Assembly (NCBI RefSeq): GCF_943734655.1
Contig: NC_071354.1
Location: 231,440,397 to 231,504,396 of the forward strand
DNA from: Sabethes cyaneus
Taxonomy: Eukaryota; Arthropoda; Insecta; Diptera; Culicidae
Reading direction: 5' to 3'
Length of the DNA: 64,000 nt
Shown here: piece after piece, positions 32,285-44,625 of the stretch
Numbering within the stretch: the stretch's first letter is position 1
How the letters are laid out: each line of letters begins with the position of its first letter
Made by a program: the position numbers and the translations under genes
Notes under the pieces: generated by a model
Told to the model about the DNA's origin: nothing
The model's database searches: none
Seen by the model: only the letters and a program-made list of their open reading frames with translations

Positions 32285-33637
32285 GTCAGTCAGTCAGTCA
32301 GTCAGCCAGCGATGGGTGAGAGGGTGGATTTGCCACCCACGAAGCTACCGGTCTGGAGCAACGCGGTGCTTTCGCTTACGCTCTCTCTTTCTCTGTCTCT
32401 CTGGCACGACACGGGGTGGCTAAATCATTCTGGTAGCCGGAAGGGAGCAAACTGAACTGAATGGAACGAAGAAGCACACCGTTTTAAACGGCTTACAGCA
32501 TCAATCTGCAGTCAGTCGTCGGTTGGAGTTCGCACGGGAAATTTCACGCGGAAACTTGTACCAGATGCGGTGTCCGGATTGATTGTTTCAGGAAGCGTTT
32601 GCTCCTCATTTTCAGTGGTTTTGTAATGTGATGTGAGGAGGAGCGGATAGGTAGGATTGGGAAAGGAATTGCTTTCAGCTGTTCAACGTTGCTTGGCGAA
32701 GAGCTGCTCGGACGGAAGTGAGATTGGTTTTTCCACACGAGGATCGATGCTGTGGATTTCCTTAGCTCGGGACGTCTTTCAAGTGAGAGAGTTGGAGAGA
32801 AAGGAATAAGTGATTCGCGGTGAAAGAGTTACTCTTGTCCGAGTGATAAATAATAAAACGTAAACATAAATAAAGTGAAAAGCGATTCCTCGACAGTCGA
32901 CAGTTGCATGTGGGACGTGATAGTGGCAGGATAATTGATGTTACCAGTTTCAGCAGGCTCGCAGCGCGGGACGCGCCAAGCCTCAGTTCAGTTGAATTAA
33001 ATCACCTTGCGGCACCGATGTGATATATGTAATCGGATTTGGAAAGTGTTGTAAATTAGCAAATTCTACATTTTTGTGCACAACGTTTGTCGGGGCGGAG
33101 GAAATTCAAAACCTTTTAGTGCCAATGCGCTCGAGCGCAGGAAAAGTTCAGTTATGGCTATGTTGGCAGGAAGATAAATTATGACTGCTGCTGGCATACG
33201 AGCGAGCCCTGATATTACCACCCGAAATGTGCAAAGTTTTCGACCGACACAGTGTTTTTACTGTTCAGCCATCGCCGTCGCGAAACGAGATGGCAAACGA
33301 GGAAAATGTTTAATTAAAGGGAAAAGTGAAGGCAGAAATATGGATGTTTGCGTTACAAATTTTCCACTTTCGCAGAGTGGATGCAAACCGTAAAGAGTTA
33401 GTGGGAAGCGCCATAAAGTGTGCGGTATTTTCCCTCCGGATGGGCAACGGATGGTGACGGTGACGGCACGGCGGTGTGGTGAAACAGTGGAAAAGTTTAA
33501 ATAATAATAAAAACAGTCACTGTCGTCTGTTTGGCAGTCGAATCGATTGCGGAGTTTATTAGTGAGTGACGTACCTATATCGTATACCGGAAAACCGTGA
33601 CTGATGGATCTTGTCGTCATTTAATCTACCCAGCAAA
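32285..33637 (+). promoter_or_regulatory. Promoter and 5' leader region of a plus-strand gene
   Basis: From 32200 the composition becomes GC-richer. A (TCAG)n run (32285-32304), a CT-rich tract (32380-32402) and an initiator-like GCAGTCAGTCGTCGGTTGG (32510-32528) precede the coding exon at 33638. The leader could be over 1 kb and holds upstream ORFs, including a 70-codon one at 33181 and a 6-codon one (MDLVVI, 33604-33624) ending 13 nt before the main ATG. The exact transcription start is not determinable. Confidence 0.5.
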
Positions 33638-33692
33638 ATGTCGAGGATAATAATTGGAATTTTGCTAACGAGCCTGCTGCTTTGGAACCCGG
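33638..33692 (+). CDS. First coding exon: signal peptide of an unidentified secreted or membrane protein
   Basis: ATG in favourable context (GCAAAATG) starts MSRIIIGILLTSLLLWNP, a charged N-terminus followed by a hydrophobic core as in signal peptides. After 18 codons plus one base the sequence meets GTGAGT (33693-33698), a consensus splice donor, giving a phase-1 intron. An in-frame TGA at 33602-33604 fixes the start. The pattern of a long GC-rich leader followed by a short exon encoding only the signal peptide, with a phase-1 donor, is common in insect genes for extracellular or receptor proteins. No downstream exon was recognised in the next 30 kb, so the product cannot be named. Everything downstream to 64 kb may be its first intron. 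Confidence 0.65.
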
Positions 33693-34190
33693 GTGAGTTC
33701 AGTTAATGTGATTTGTTAGCTCTAATGCGGCGCTTGCCTGAATATTAATATTCAGGTCAGCGTGAGCACAATTTATGCCAGTTTCCATTGTTTGAGCACG
33801 GTTGGTTTTGTTTTGTGTTAGAATTGTACTACAACGATACATTCTTCAAAAAGAAAATTATTATTGATCAAGAGACACAATTATCTAAATATATTGATTC
33901 ATATTGGTCATGGATGGTATTTCGCACAATTTGTCTAATCCATAAATAGGCTGGATTTAGCCAAACCCCGGTAAAAACTATTAAAAGTATATAAAATCTG
34001 ATTCTGAGTGAATATATATAGAGAAAATATAAACAAACAATACTGTCGAGGACCAACCAAATAACCAATCAAAATTCCAACCGAAAAACCAGACAGTGAG
34101 GAATGGCAACTCCTTTTTGAGTTCGGGAAGGCAAAACGCAAACAGGGATGTAAAACTGCGGATAATGCAGTTATGGGAGATATTAGTTTC
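33693..34190 (+). other. Start of the first intron
   Basis: Non-coding AT-rich sequence after the donor. No element end was recognised until the 3' region of the minus-strand non-LTR element. Confidence 0.5.
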
Positions 34191-34199
34191 AATCTGAGT

Positions 34200-37100
34200 T
34201 ACAATTTTATTCTTCCCCCTCCGCGGTCTAGGCTATTTGCGATTATTAGAGTTGCCTTTTTTTAGTTCCTTTGGTCAATGTAGGACCGGTGTTCTCTCCG
34301 GTTGCTTTGTGTACCTCTATTGGCGAGTATTGTATTTTATTATCTTCACAATAACCTAAACAATGAGCTTTTAATTTATATTTCTCTAACAATATCTTCT
34401 TCAACAATTACGTTTTAACTATTTTCTATTAAACACACATTATAATCATTTTACATCACTTTACACAAAAATTCAAAAAAAATGTATATAATTATCATCA
34501 GTGCGTGCCCTTCTAATTTCGTCTTTCGATATCGAATTAAGTTTGATTATTTGCGTTGAGCCTTTTTAAAGTTTCTGTCGGTTTGAAATCGGGCTTTCAG
34601 AAGCTTTCTGATTCCAAACAATAGACTGTTTTTGGTAATAATTCCCTCGGCAATCACACCTTATGGTATTGAAAAGCTTGGTTGTATTTTCTCCGTATGA
34701 GTGACCCCACCGTCCGCAGGCTCGGAGTGTTATTACCCCTATACAGTTATCGTTTGCCATTTTGATAAAACCATCTCGCTTGAGTGACCTCTCCGCCCGA
34801 AAGCTTGAAGAGCTATTACTCCTACTATCAACAGTTTGCTCAGAAATGCGACGCCAGCGTAGGTGTCGCAGAGCAAACCTAATAAATTTTCGCTGAACTG
34901 CTTCCATCCGATGAATTTCATTTTGGTAAAAAGGTGACCAAACAATGGCGGAGTATTCCAGCATAGGACGAACCAGTGAGCAATATAGAGATTTTAAGCA
35001 ATATACATCTTTGAAGCTTTTCGCAAAGCGAAACAGAAATCCTAGTTGCGAGGAAGCCCTGGATACAACGAAAGAAATGTGGTTCTTGAACGTTAGTTTC
35101 GAGTCAAGCAAGACTCCCAAGTCTTTAACAATTGTTTCGCGCTTTAGGGCCGTCTCACGAAGGGCGTAAACGTGCAAATACATGTTACGTTTGCGACCGA
35201 AGGAGATGACTGAGCACACATTTAGTGACATCTTGTTAATCCGGCACCATTCGTCAAAAGTCTCCAAATCCTGTTGCAAGAGATTGGGCGTCATTAGGGC
35301 TTTTTATTGTACAGTACATTTTCAAATCGTCAGCATAAGATAATCTCGAACATTTGAGGATAATGTTCACGTCATTCATGTACAGCAGAAACAAGAACGG
35401 TCCCAAATAACTTCCTTGGGGAACGCCGGAAGTTGCTACGAAGGGTGACGATACGTAATCGCCGATTTTGACTGACATAGTTCTGTCGATGAGATAGGAG
35501 CGAAGCCAAGTCAGCAGATTGTCGTGAATGCCCAATTCGTGGTATTTAGAGATGGCTAACTCATGGTTTATACGGTCGAAAGCTGCAGAAAGGTCCGTCT
35601 ATATAGCGTCAACTTGATTCCCTTCTTGCATTGCACGGATGATGAACGATGTAAAGGCGATTAAATTGGTTGTCGTTGAGCGCTTTGGCATAAATCCATG
35701 CTGGTCAGCATGAATGCAGTGTGAGCAATCATGTATAAACTTTTTCAGAACGATTAGCTCAAATAGCTTTAGAATAGTATTTAGACAGCGTTTCAAAACT
35801 ATGGAAGGAATGCCATCTGGGCCGCATCCAGTTGAGGATTTCAAATGTTTCCCAGCAGAGATCACCACATCGCTAGTTACGTTAAACGGAAAACTGGAAA
35901 CGGTTAAGCGAGTAATGTTACTTGTGGCTGCCATAATGTCATGAGCATGGACGATCTCATCAGAAAAAAACGCTACTAAATTGCGTGCGAAACAAGTCGG
36001 CAAAATCTGCGACTGAATCCGCTACTTTAACGCCGTCAGTCATACTGGAATGTAGTCCAGATTCTCTCCGTTGTTCGTTTACAAAAGTCCAAAATTTGTT
36101 GGGATTTGCTCTAAGAGAGCTTTGCAGATGCGAATTATGGGCAATAAACAAACTGTTATTTAGGCGCTTGTAGTTGGAGTTAGCACGTGCATAGTCAACT
36201 TAGGTACGGTCCGAGCGATATTTGCAGTATTTCCTAAGGGCAGCTCTTTTCAGTCGTTTCAGGCGTTTAAGTTCCGAGTTAGACCATGCGGGCTTAGAAG
36301 GATTGCGTTTGAGTTTTTTGGGTGTAAACTGATCGATCGCGTAAAGTATGATGCCACAAACGGTGGAAGCAGCAAAGTTAACGTCGTGACTAGTGAGTAA
36401 CGAATTCCGGTCCAAGTTAGCCAAAAAACTGTTCATCGCCTCGAAGTCTGCTCTGTGAAAGTCGTAATTGACGGTTTCAGCATGGTCTAAGAAACGATAT
36501 TCGGGTTTCAAATCCAGTGTCAACAATAGAGGTGGATGATGCCTGCAATCAAGTAAACGGTTATTTGCATTCAAAGTGCCATTCAGCTGTCTCAGTCCGG
36601 CTGTTGAATATGAATCAAGCAAGGACAGTGAAGCTGGACGAAACAAGGAATGAGTAAAGTCAGGAAAGCGGAAATTATTCGTATCGCTGACCCACGAAAC
36701 TGTACTGAGGGTGGAATCGCCTACAATAATAATGCTATCATTAGCTTCCATTTGAGAGACAACCCATTCGAAAGAGATAGTGCATGTTTGTCGATTATGC
36801 TGCTGTCATTGATGCGGTCAGGTGGAAAATATACGACACAGATTGAGCCGTTCCAGATTGAGTCGATATCGCTACCCACAGATGCTTGACCGTCGTTATT
36901 TCGGGAGGTTTCAATTGCCAGGATTTGATGCAGGAGTGCACGGCCAAAAGAACTCCGCCACCAGAGCTTTTATTACTATTTAAGACTGTCCGATCGTGCC
37001 GATAAACCGAGTACGTGTCGTCAAACAGTTGCTTCGATAGTGTGCTGTTCTTCAGCCAAGTTTCCGTGAAAGCGTAGATATCGTAGCATGCGTCACTGTA

Positions 37101-37256
37101 AGCTAGCTGGTGCTCAGCAAGAGAACTATTAATACCGCCAATATTCTGGTAGTATAGAAAAACTTGCGTTGTGGTGGGTGATAGAACTACTGACGTCGAG
37201 CTGGAAGTGGAGGCGATAAAGTAGACATAGAGTAGAAGTAGAGTGTTAAAGTACAC
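34200..37256 (-). mobile_element. jockey/CR1-group non-LTR retrotransposon, near full-length but broken ORF2
   Basis: The minus strand carries a whole ORF2 in shifted pieces. 37256-36795: APE endonuclease start (YYQNIGGINSSLAEHQLAY, FTETWL, GGGVLLAVHS). Then VVYFPPDRINDSSIIDKHAL and SIIIVGDSTLS. 36751-36200 is a linker, one stop, then 36151-35960. 36003-35599: RT start (GCGPDGIPSIVLKRC, ADQHGFMPKRSTTT), then a stop where TDLSAAFDRINHE begins. 35535-35254: GVPQGSYLGPFLFLLYMNDV and SYADDLKMY with catalytic YADD intact. 35294-34566 is the C-terminal part. At least four shifts and two stops make it dead. About 370 nt of possible 3' UTR follow to 34200. No ORF1 recognised upstream. Confidence 0.85.
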
Positions 37257-38035
37257 ATGAATTTGTATTTGAAATAGGATTTAATTTTGTTTTGTTCACA
37301 CGGCTATAGTTTTGTTATATTATATGCAGCATCTTAGTTTTGTGCAAAAACAGGTCGATCGGATTTTATCCAATCTTGGTTTGTTTCGAAGGATTTAAGT
37401 TAATACCTCAAATCTAGACCTCCCTAGAATTTAGTGCGTGAGAAGAGTGGAAAGAAATGGGTTAATCTGTGCGTGTTGTGAAATAATTGTAACCAGACAG
37501 CAAAGAAATAATACTTTTTACTTTTGTGATATGATGGAAGCATACTGACGACTATATGCATTTATCAATGACGCAGTATGTGCCGCAGAATGAGTACAAT
37601 GAATCAAGTGAAATCAGAAATGAATTTCCATTCATTCCATTTCTTGCAAGCAAGTGGAGGAATATAAGTGTCTGTCGATAAAGAAGGGTCAAGTCTGGCT
37701 TTCTAAAAGTTGATCACGAAAAAAATATTCGAAAAACGAAAATCTTGATACAGTCAAATTATGCGTTTATGATTTCGTCATTCAATATTTTGAATAAACA
37801 TTATCAGTTTTTATACTTCTCGTATGTGAAATTTTTCCCCAAAACAAGTTTGTTGTTGGCAGTTATTCCTTTACAGTATAGTATTCGGCTTTAACTCCAT
37901 ACTATTGGCTTCCACGTGTTCCATTCTTCGGGAATAATAGTGACGCCGTTGTCGTTGTACCACTATTTAATAGTATTTGAACAGTGACAGCTTGCTAAGT
38001 TGGGTCAGAAAGGAAAATCAACCTCAAACTGGTGT
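37257..38035. other. Spacer or element 5' flank
   Basis: Could hold a decayed 5' UTR or ORF1 of the element to its left, but I see no zinc knuckle or other ORF1 motif. Confidence 0.4.
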
Positions 38036-38039
38036 GGTG

Positions 38040-38164
38040 TTTCGTAGCTCAAAGTTACCGAGTCTGCTTTGACAAGTGGGTGATCGTGGATTCGAGTCTG
38101 AGTAGAATCAGGCTATTAGATGTGAGGTGACTTTAGCATAGGTTTATTCACAGGTCTCTTGATA
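38040..38164 (+). mobile_element. tRNA-like SINE fragment
   Basis: TTCGTAGCTCAAAGTT (A-box-like, near 38041) and GGATTCGAGTCTG (B box, 38090-38102) are spaced as in tRNA genes. There is no intact cloverleaf, so this is a SINE head rather than a tRNA gene. It abuts the truncated end of the BEL/Pao element. Confidence 0.5.
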
Positions 38165-40092
38165 TCCTTTCTTGATACTGAAATTTGCATTCACTAACAA
38201 ATTCCGATTCGAAGAACATCGAACATAACAGCTACTCCCAAGAGCATATCTACTGGTTGACTCAAGTTGAATTCTGGATCGGCAAGAGTAAGCTCAGCAA
38301 AATCCCATTCATTAATTGCCACATTCTTATCTGGTATGACTCCTGTGATTTAATCTATCACTAGTACTGAAATTGTTTTGCGATAGTTTCCTGATTGAGC
38401 TATAATCGTCATTGTAGGTTTTTCTTGAATTTTCTGCACATTTTCCCCAACTCTGCATATTTTAATATTTGTTTTCTGGGTGTTTATACTCAAACGACGG
38501 GTAAATTCTGTAGTCACAAAATTGGATTGTGACCCAGAATCCAGTAACGCTCGACATTTCGTTGGTGGTCCACAATTTGAGCATACAAATATTGATGCGG
38601 TTGGCAGGAATGATTCTTGGTGTTGATTATAAAGATGGTTACATTGAACTAGTTTTATTTTAACATAGAAGAAACAAATAAAGAAAGAATACAGTGGTAG
38701 GTTTGCATTTTTGCTTTTATGTTTACTCACGCTCCGGTGTTTTAGAACCTTGCTCTCGTCTTTTATTAAACTCTAACTCGCGATGAATGGATGTGTGGTG
38801 CTTTCTACCACATCTGGTGCAACATCTACTGCGACATTTATCTGCGGTATGATTGGCCTTCAGGCAGTTATAGCACAGATTATGTCGTTTAATTAGCTTG
38901 ATCTTTTCCTCTAGAGTGCTTGTTCCGCCCAACCGACCAATTAAATGATCCCGATCACAGATCACACAACGTTTTCCGCTGACTGTAAACACTTTTAGTT
39001 CCGGTTTGTAGCGTTTCACCTGTCCGCCGAATTCTGCAACTATTTTGTGTTTTTTTTTGGAATCGCGTCCAGCATTTGACATCGGTCAGAAACGAAAGTT
39101 TCTAGCTGTTCGTACGTTGGTGGTGCTGTTCCCTGCGCTGTCGTTTCCCACTCTCTACGTGTAACGGCATCGAGCTTATTGGCCATCACATGTATTAACA
39201 TTGCGTCCCACGACTCTACCGGTTGCTTCAATATCTGCAAACACCGAAGATGTTTCCTTGCTCCATCAAACAGGTTCGTCAAATCTGTAGCTGATTCTGA
39301 TTCCAGCCCTGGTAGATTGAACAGTTCGCGCGTGTGTTTCTGTACCAGCAGTTTTGGATTATTGTAGCGGCGCTCCAATAACTCATATGCCACTGCGTAA
39401 TTAGCCTCCGTGGTTGGCAGTGAATCTATGATACCTAAAGCTATACCTCTAAGTTTGAGTTATTCGAACTACTGAACCGTTTGAAGCGAGCTCCTTTGAT
39501 GGATTAGTGTGTTGAATTTGTCGTACCACTCTAGCCAATCTTCGTTGCTACCAGAAAATATTGACAGATCAATTGAGGGCAATCGAACCAACTCTTGACC
39601 AGAGCCCTTTCCGTTGTGCGCTCTTTTGGCTGCTATTGCTCTGTCGAATTGGGCCAATCCTGTTATATATTGCATTTCCACATTTTCACGCACTTGGAAT
39701 TCATTTCCATTCCATTGTTCGAGGCGGTTTTGTGCTTCATCTAATGTTTTGTATGCTTCTCGAAGCATATCTCGCCTAGCTTTCAACATCAGAGCATCAT
39801 TTTGAAATTTTTCTGCGGTGTTAATAATTTGATCGATACGCGCAACAGAATGATTTCTTTGTACCGATACCCTTTCAAACTCCGTTTGAAGGATGTATAC
39901 CGGTTCTGAGATAACTTCCGTTGCCATCTCAGCTATGTCTCCCACGCCTTGTACTCCACATTCATTGCTGCTGTCGTTTTCCATTTTACCTAAGGGGCAA
40001 AGTTTGAAATAATGCATTATTATCTCATCGAACAATCCGTAAAATATTGTTTGGTAGCTCACATCTACCATAACCGGTTTCCCAGTTGTCAA
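38165..40092 (-). mobile_element. BEL/Pao retrotransposon remnant: gag and protease
   Basis: Minus strand, in order. From MENDSSNECGVQG (about 39984) to 39469 is the gag start, ending DLSIFSGSNEDWLEWYDKFN, the typical BEL gag segment before the capsid-like region. 39393-39040 continues (YELLERRYNNPKLLVQKHTR). 39082-38723 has the zinc knuckle CYNCLKANHTADKC and a second Cys/His group. 38730-38350 holds the retropepsin motif ALLDSGSQSNFVTTEF; after a stop the frame continues as ADPEFNLSQPVDMLLGVAVM. The element then ends at about 38165, so RT, RNase H and integrase are missing. Frameshifts at about 39460 and 39050 and a stop at 38348 break the polyprotein. No LTR was defined. Confidence 0.85.
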
Positions 40093-40531
40093 TGCACTTA
40101 TATTTATTTCGATAACCTTGCATTAGCCCCCCTTTTTTTTTTTTTATATGTGATGGCCCTAGACCCTATATGGTCTTTGCCTCCACCCCATACGCATCTT
40201 TGGAGTGGGAGGGACGTTTATCTCTTGGATATTTAAATATAGTTATTTCACATATTGTTGCTTATCTATTTATCAGCCATACTACTTGTTGCATCACTCT
40301 CCCGCGTATGTCCATCACAATACTATTAAATTCTGATAATCGTATTTTCTATGATTTCATATAGATTGGGCTACCATTACTTTTCACCTGTCTCACCTTC
40401 GCAAGCAACAGGACCATTACAATTTCACCTGTCTCGCCTTCGCAAGCAACAGGATATTCCCTAGTAAAAAACGGTTCTGCCTTAGCAGACTATAGAGTGA
40501 ACGACTCGATAAGTTCACAATAATCGTTGAT
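40093..40531. other. Retroelement-flanking DNA with a short tandem duplication
   Basis: TCACCTGTCTCGCCTTCGCA with GCAACAGGA occurs twice in tandem (40385-40412 and 40426-40453). CCTTGCATTAGC at 40108 recurs in the tandem repeats near 41840. This part could include LTR sequence of the BEL element or 3' UTR of the RT element that follows; neither was proved. Confidence 0.45.
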
Positions 40532-41761
40532 TTAAAATTGGCTTTTCACTGTTTCAATAGCCATGCGTTTGAACTGGGTCAAATTCGTTGAACATTTGGC
40601 TTCCTGTGGCAAACTATTGTATATTTGAAGTCCTTTATAGAAAAGCGATCTCTGAGTCGTCTGTTTCAAAAAACGGGGCAGTCTAAAGTCAGAAGCACCT
40701 CTAGTGTTGTGTCTGTGTATATCTCTACCAAACTGTATTTCTTGTGTAAGATATTCAGGCAATATACCAATTTTCATTTTATGTATAAACATCAAGCTGT
40801 TATATATTATTCTTTGTTTCACTGACATCCATTGGAGCATATCTAACATAAGATTCGTTGATGTTAACCGTCCACATCTGAGCAATAGTCTCATTATCTT
40901 ATTTTGCAACCTTTGAAGCCTTTGCACTTGCGTATCTGACGCCAGCAACAGCACCGTTGCGCAGTAATCAAAATGCGGCAATATAACTGATCTTACATAT
41001 GTTAGCTTGGACCAAAACGTTAGATATCTATTTATCCGACACAGTACTCCATACTTTATGGCAATCTTTTTTATAACGTAATCCACGTGTTCAGAGAAAT
41101 TAAGCTTTTCGTCCACTTGTACTCCTAGATACTTAGAAACAGTCACTCTTTATATTACCTCTTCGTCTATTTTGAGTTCAACATTCTGAGCAAATTTTTT
41201 ATTTCCTATAATCATCCACTTTGTTTTCGATACATTCAAGCTTAGTTTTTTCCGTTTCAACTACTCTGCGATCTGCTTGAGGTCAATTTCAGCTTCTCGA
41301 ATTGCCGTGTCTAAGTTGTCACTGGCCCAATAAATTGTGGCATCATCTGCAAAGAGTTTCAGGTTTCCATGTCTCAAGCAAGTTTTTAGGTCATTGATGT
41401 ATAAAATAAAAAGTAAGGGTCCTAATACGCTTCCCTGTGGTACTCCCAAATCATTCCTACGCGAATTCGAAACAGCGTTTCCGTATTTAGTCCTTTGACT
41501 TCTATTAGAAAGATAACTGTTAAACCATTTCCTAACAGTTCCCCGTATCCCTACGTTATGTAAAAGATCTAACAACTGCGATCTATCAATTGTTTCAAAT
41601 GCTCTTTTGAAATCCAAAAAAACAGCTACAGTGAATTTTCCTTTTTCAATATTAGTCTTCCAATTATGCAAAATCAGATTTATAGCCGTTTCTGAGGAAT
41701 GACTTTTTCTAAATCCTGACTGCTCAGGTATTATAATATCCTGAGAATTGATAAAACTCAT
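40532..41761 (-). mobile_element. CR1/L2-like reverse transcriptase, 5'-truncated
   Basis: One minus-strand frame from 41761 to 40532 encodes the RT palm and C-terminus with two in-frame stops (about 41261 and 41150). Motifs in order: QSGFRKSHSSETAINLIL, VAVFLDFKRAFETIDR, GVPQGSVLGPLLFILYINDL, LKLFADDATIYW with intact FADD, LSLNVSKTKWM, YLGVQVDEKLNFSEHVDYVI, then the C-terminal region ending LTQFKRMAIETVKSQF. Reading-frame continuity over 1.2 kb suggests a fairly recent copy. The endonuclease and RT start are missing, as expected from incomplete reverse transcription. The clade call is by eye. Confidence 0.85.
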
Positions 41762-41784
41762 TAATTGTCCTTTGACAACTTTTG

Positions 41785-41965
41785 TGTGTGTGTCAAGACC
41801 AACCCGTATGTTATATCACAATATATATCGCATATCCTTGCATTAGCGCCATTTTGTTTGTGTCGTAGCCAACCCACATGTTGGATCACAATATATATCA
41901 CTATACTTTCGGTAATCCTTGTATTAGTGCCATTTTGTTAATGTCGTAGCCAACCCCTATGTCGC
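41785..41965. repeat. About 75-bp tandem repeat, three diverged units
   Basis: Units share GT.GTAGCCAACCC.TATGT, ATCACAATATATATC and CCTTG.ATTAG.GCCATTTTG. They begin near 41790, 41862 and 41940. Possibly part of an LTR or UTR. Confidence 0.6.
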
Positions 41966-42369
41966 AATCCCTTGCGATAGTTTGTTCATACATGTACAGT
42001 TCGACCCGCATGTCGGCACTGGCACAAAATCTCACTTAGTCTTTACTTGCCCGTTTTGAATCTCCAATTTGATAACAATTGGTTCCCGAATCATAAGGCA
42101 CGTCAAATGCCCAAGTGCATCGTTTAGCGCTACGCCCTGTATCGCATCGCTCCATCACACACTAACCCGAATCCGGTTCGAAGGACCACTTTATGTTCTG
42201 TATTAAAGCAATCACGTCTGCATTCAATGATGGTCGAAGAAGAAAAGAAAAGAGCAAATCAAGTGATGCAAGCAGCTGCCTCCTGCTGTCAGTTCTGTCA
42301 GTCATATAATTTACACGCTTCGCTCAACCAATACAAGTCTAGAGTAAAATGTACCTTAAGTGGTTGGGT

Positions 42370-42775
42370 GACTATACACTCAACAGTGGGGAAGGGTTCT
42401 TATTCATCATAGAAAAATTTCATGCCTCCAAAAACACCCACATGCCAAATATGGTTCCATTTGATTAATTAATTCTCGGGGATGGGTCCTAATTCACCAT
42501 AGAATTTTTATTCTTGCTTCCAAAAACCTTCACATGCCAAATTTGGTTCCATTTGTTTGATTAGTTCTCGAGTTATGAAGAAATTTGTATTTCATTTATA
42601 TGGAAGCCCCCCTCTTAGTGGGGGAGGCATCTCTAACCATCATAAGAACCTTCCCTGGTCCCAAAAACTCCTACATGCAAATTTTCACGCCGATCGGTTC
42701 AGTAGTTTTCGATTCTACAAGGAACATACGGACAGACAGACAGACAGAAATCCTTTTTCATAGGTATCGTATAGA
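42370..42775 (-). mobile_element. Helitron 5'-end fragment
   Basis: Read on the minus strand, the sequence starts A|TCTATACGATACC at 42775 and continues with a (TCTG)n tract, CCGTATGTTCC and then units of the 143-bp repeat found in the Helitron at 50083. The TC start after an A fits Helitron insertion between A and T. The fragment breaks off near 42370-42415 without a 3' end. Confidence 0.75.
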
Positions 42776-43024
42776 TCATAGTAGTCTATGTACATTGGTA
42801 TGAATAAATCGCATATGTTGACAAAAGCTGGAATTTTTTATGTATTGTCATGTCGAATCACTTTATACCCTGCACATTAGACCACTTGGTTTGGAGAAAA
42901 TAGTTGAATAGAATTTTTTATGGTTTTTTAGGCAATTGCGTCTCCTGTAAAATTTACCAAATGCTCAATAAACCACTATAATTTGGAACGGCGCAATTAT
43001 AACTAGTCACCTCACTTCCTGGCG

Positions 43025-44625
43025 CTAGAGACTGTGATTGGTTGAAAAGTAGTAAAACAGGAAGGCGAAAACGGTGGACATACCGACATTCAAGCACGAA
43101 TAATATTCAGTTCGCTCACTTAATTGCGATACTGCAAAAGTACGAAGTGCGGAATACAGAAAAAAAGACACCTGGATGATATCAAAATAGATCAAAATAC
43201 TGATCGCAGTGGTAAATTCCATACACAAATACAACTCATGCTGGTCTATAGGACGTCGGCCTCTGTCGGGTTCTTTCTTGAATATTGTGTTCGCCTTTAT
43301 CCATCTGGCATCCTTGCTACGTGGCCAGGCCGTTGTAGCCTGCGGTGTTTTGACCGCTTCACAATATCCGCATCTCTGTACACTTTTGTTGAGCTTGCGC
43401 CACACTCTTTCTAATTTGCCATCAAGAATTGATTGTATGATCTTACGCTTGAAAACTCCTAGAGCTCCCTGGTTGCTCTCTTTCAACGTGCTCCCGAGTT
43501 TCGTTGGAGCCCGAATTTCGTACGAAGTTGCAGGGCACGGGACCTCAGCTGGTTACGTAATCCATAAAAAGCCCTGCTGGCAGCTATTATCTGCCTCTTT
43601 ACTTCATGGTTCACATCGGTGTCACATATCACTAGCGTACCAAGGTAAAAAAATTCGTCGAATCCTTCAAAAGTACCTCAATCTATCACTACCGCAGTTC
43701 CAATACCCGAAGGGCTTCAACGCTCTCTACCAGCCACTATATACTTTGTTAAAATAAAATGGTAAAATTTATGATAAACGCTATTCTCATAGTTTCCTCC
43801 TTAAGAGGCGTGTACGCTCCTTCCACAGCAATACGGTTAACTCGGTTTACATCGATGTAAAACCTAAGAGCTTGTGAAATTTCGTGATGATGGCACCGCT
43901 TCTCTGCACGCTTGCCCAACGAAAAGCACCTTCCAATGCAATGTTGAACAGCAAATTTAATAGTCCGTCAACTTGCTTCAAACAATCTAACGTCACAGTA
44001 ACGAGTCCGAAGTGTCATTCGCTGTTCTGATGCTTCATTTTCAACCGTCAAGGGTAGACTAATCAGTTTTGTTGGAAACCCATGTTCAAGCATAATCCAA
44101 AATTGCTCATTTCGTTTTACTGAATCGTGCGCCGCCTTGAAGTTTGTAAACAAATTAATCAGTCTGCAAGTTGAGTTTTTGGAATTAATCAAGAATTTGT
44201 CGCAAGGTACTTATTTGATACGTCGCGGAACGTCCCTCTTGACAACCGCACTGGTATTCGCCAGCAAAGGTTTTCTGAAACGACCTCAGTCAGGATGAAA
44301 CAGACTGTGAGAGAGTATTTTATATGCAGAATTAAGGAGAGTAATGCTCTGATAATTGCAACATTCGAGTCGCTTTTATAAGTAGACTATATAAGATCTT
44401 CCATTCAGTCCCTAGGTAGTACCTACTCAGTCCACACTTTTAGCATAACTTGATGGATTGCACAATATAGCTGTTCGCTACCGACTCCCAAATTTCGGTG
44501 GAGATGCCGTTCTTTGAAGTAGGATCTGCAGCTTGTACAACATCGTTAATCTTTATCTTGTTTCTGTTGACAGCTTCATTTTGTTCACTATTCAACAGCT
44601 CAGCGAAATGTTGTTTAAACGCCTG
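43025..44625 (-). mobile_element. Strongly decayed non-LTR RT of the 20-kb/60-kb family
   Basis: Minus-strand pieces: NKIKINDVVQAADPTSKNGI STEIWESV (44560-44470), FTNFKAAHDSVKRNEQFWIM LEHGFPTKLIS (44160-44050), then GALGVFKRKIIQSILDGK and VWRKLN, followed by QATTAWPRSKDARWIKANTI (43480-43290). Order and spacing match the RT copy at 60099-62013 and the fragment at 20314, but with far more substitutions. Catalytic Asp boxes are not recognisable. Confidence 0.65.

Noticed and set aside
38040..38110. tRNA gene from A- and B-box-like segments
   Set aside because: No cloverleaf with a paired acceptor stem; it abuts a retroelement truncation, so SINE is likelier.
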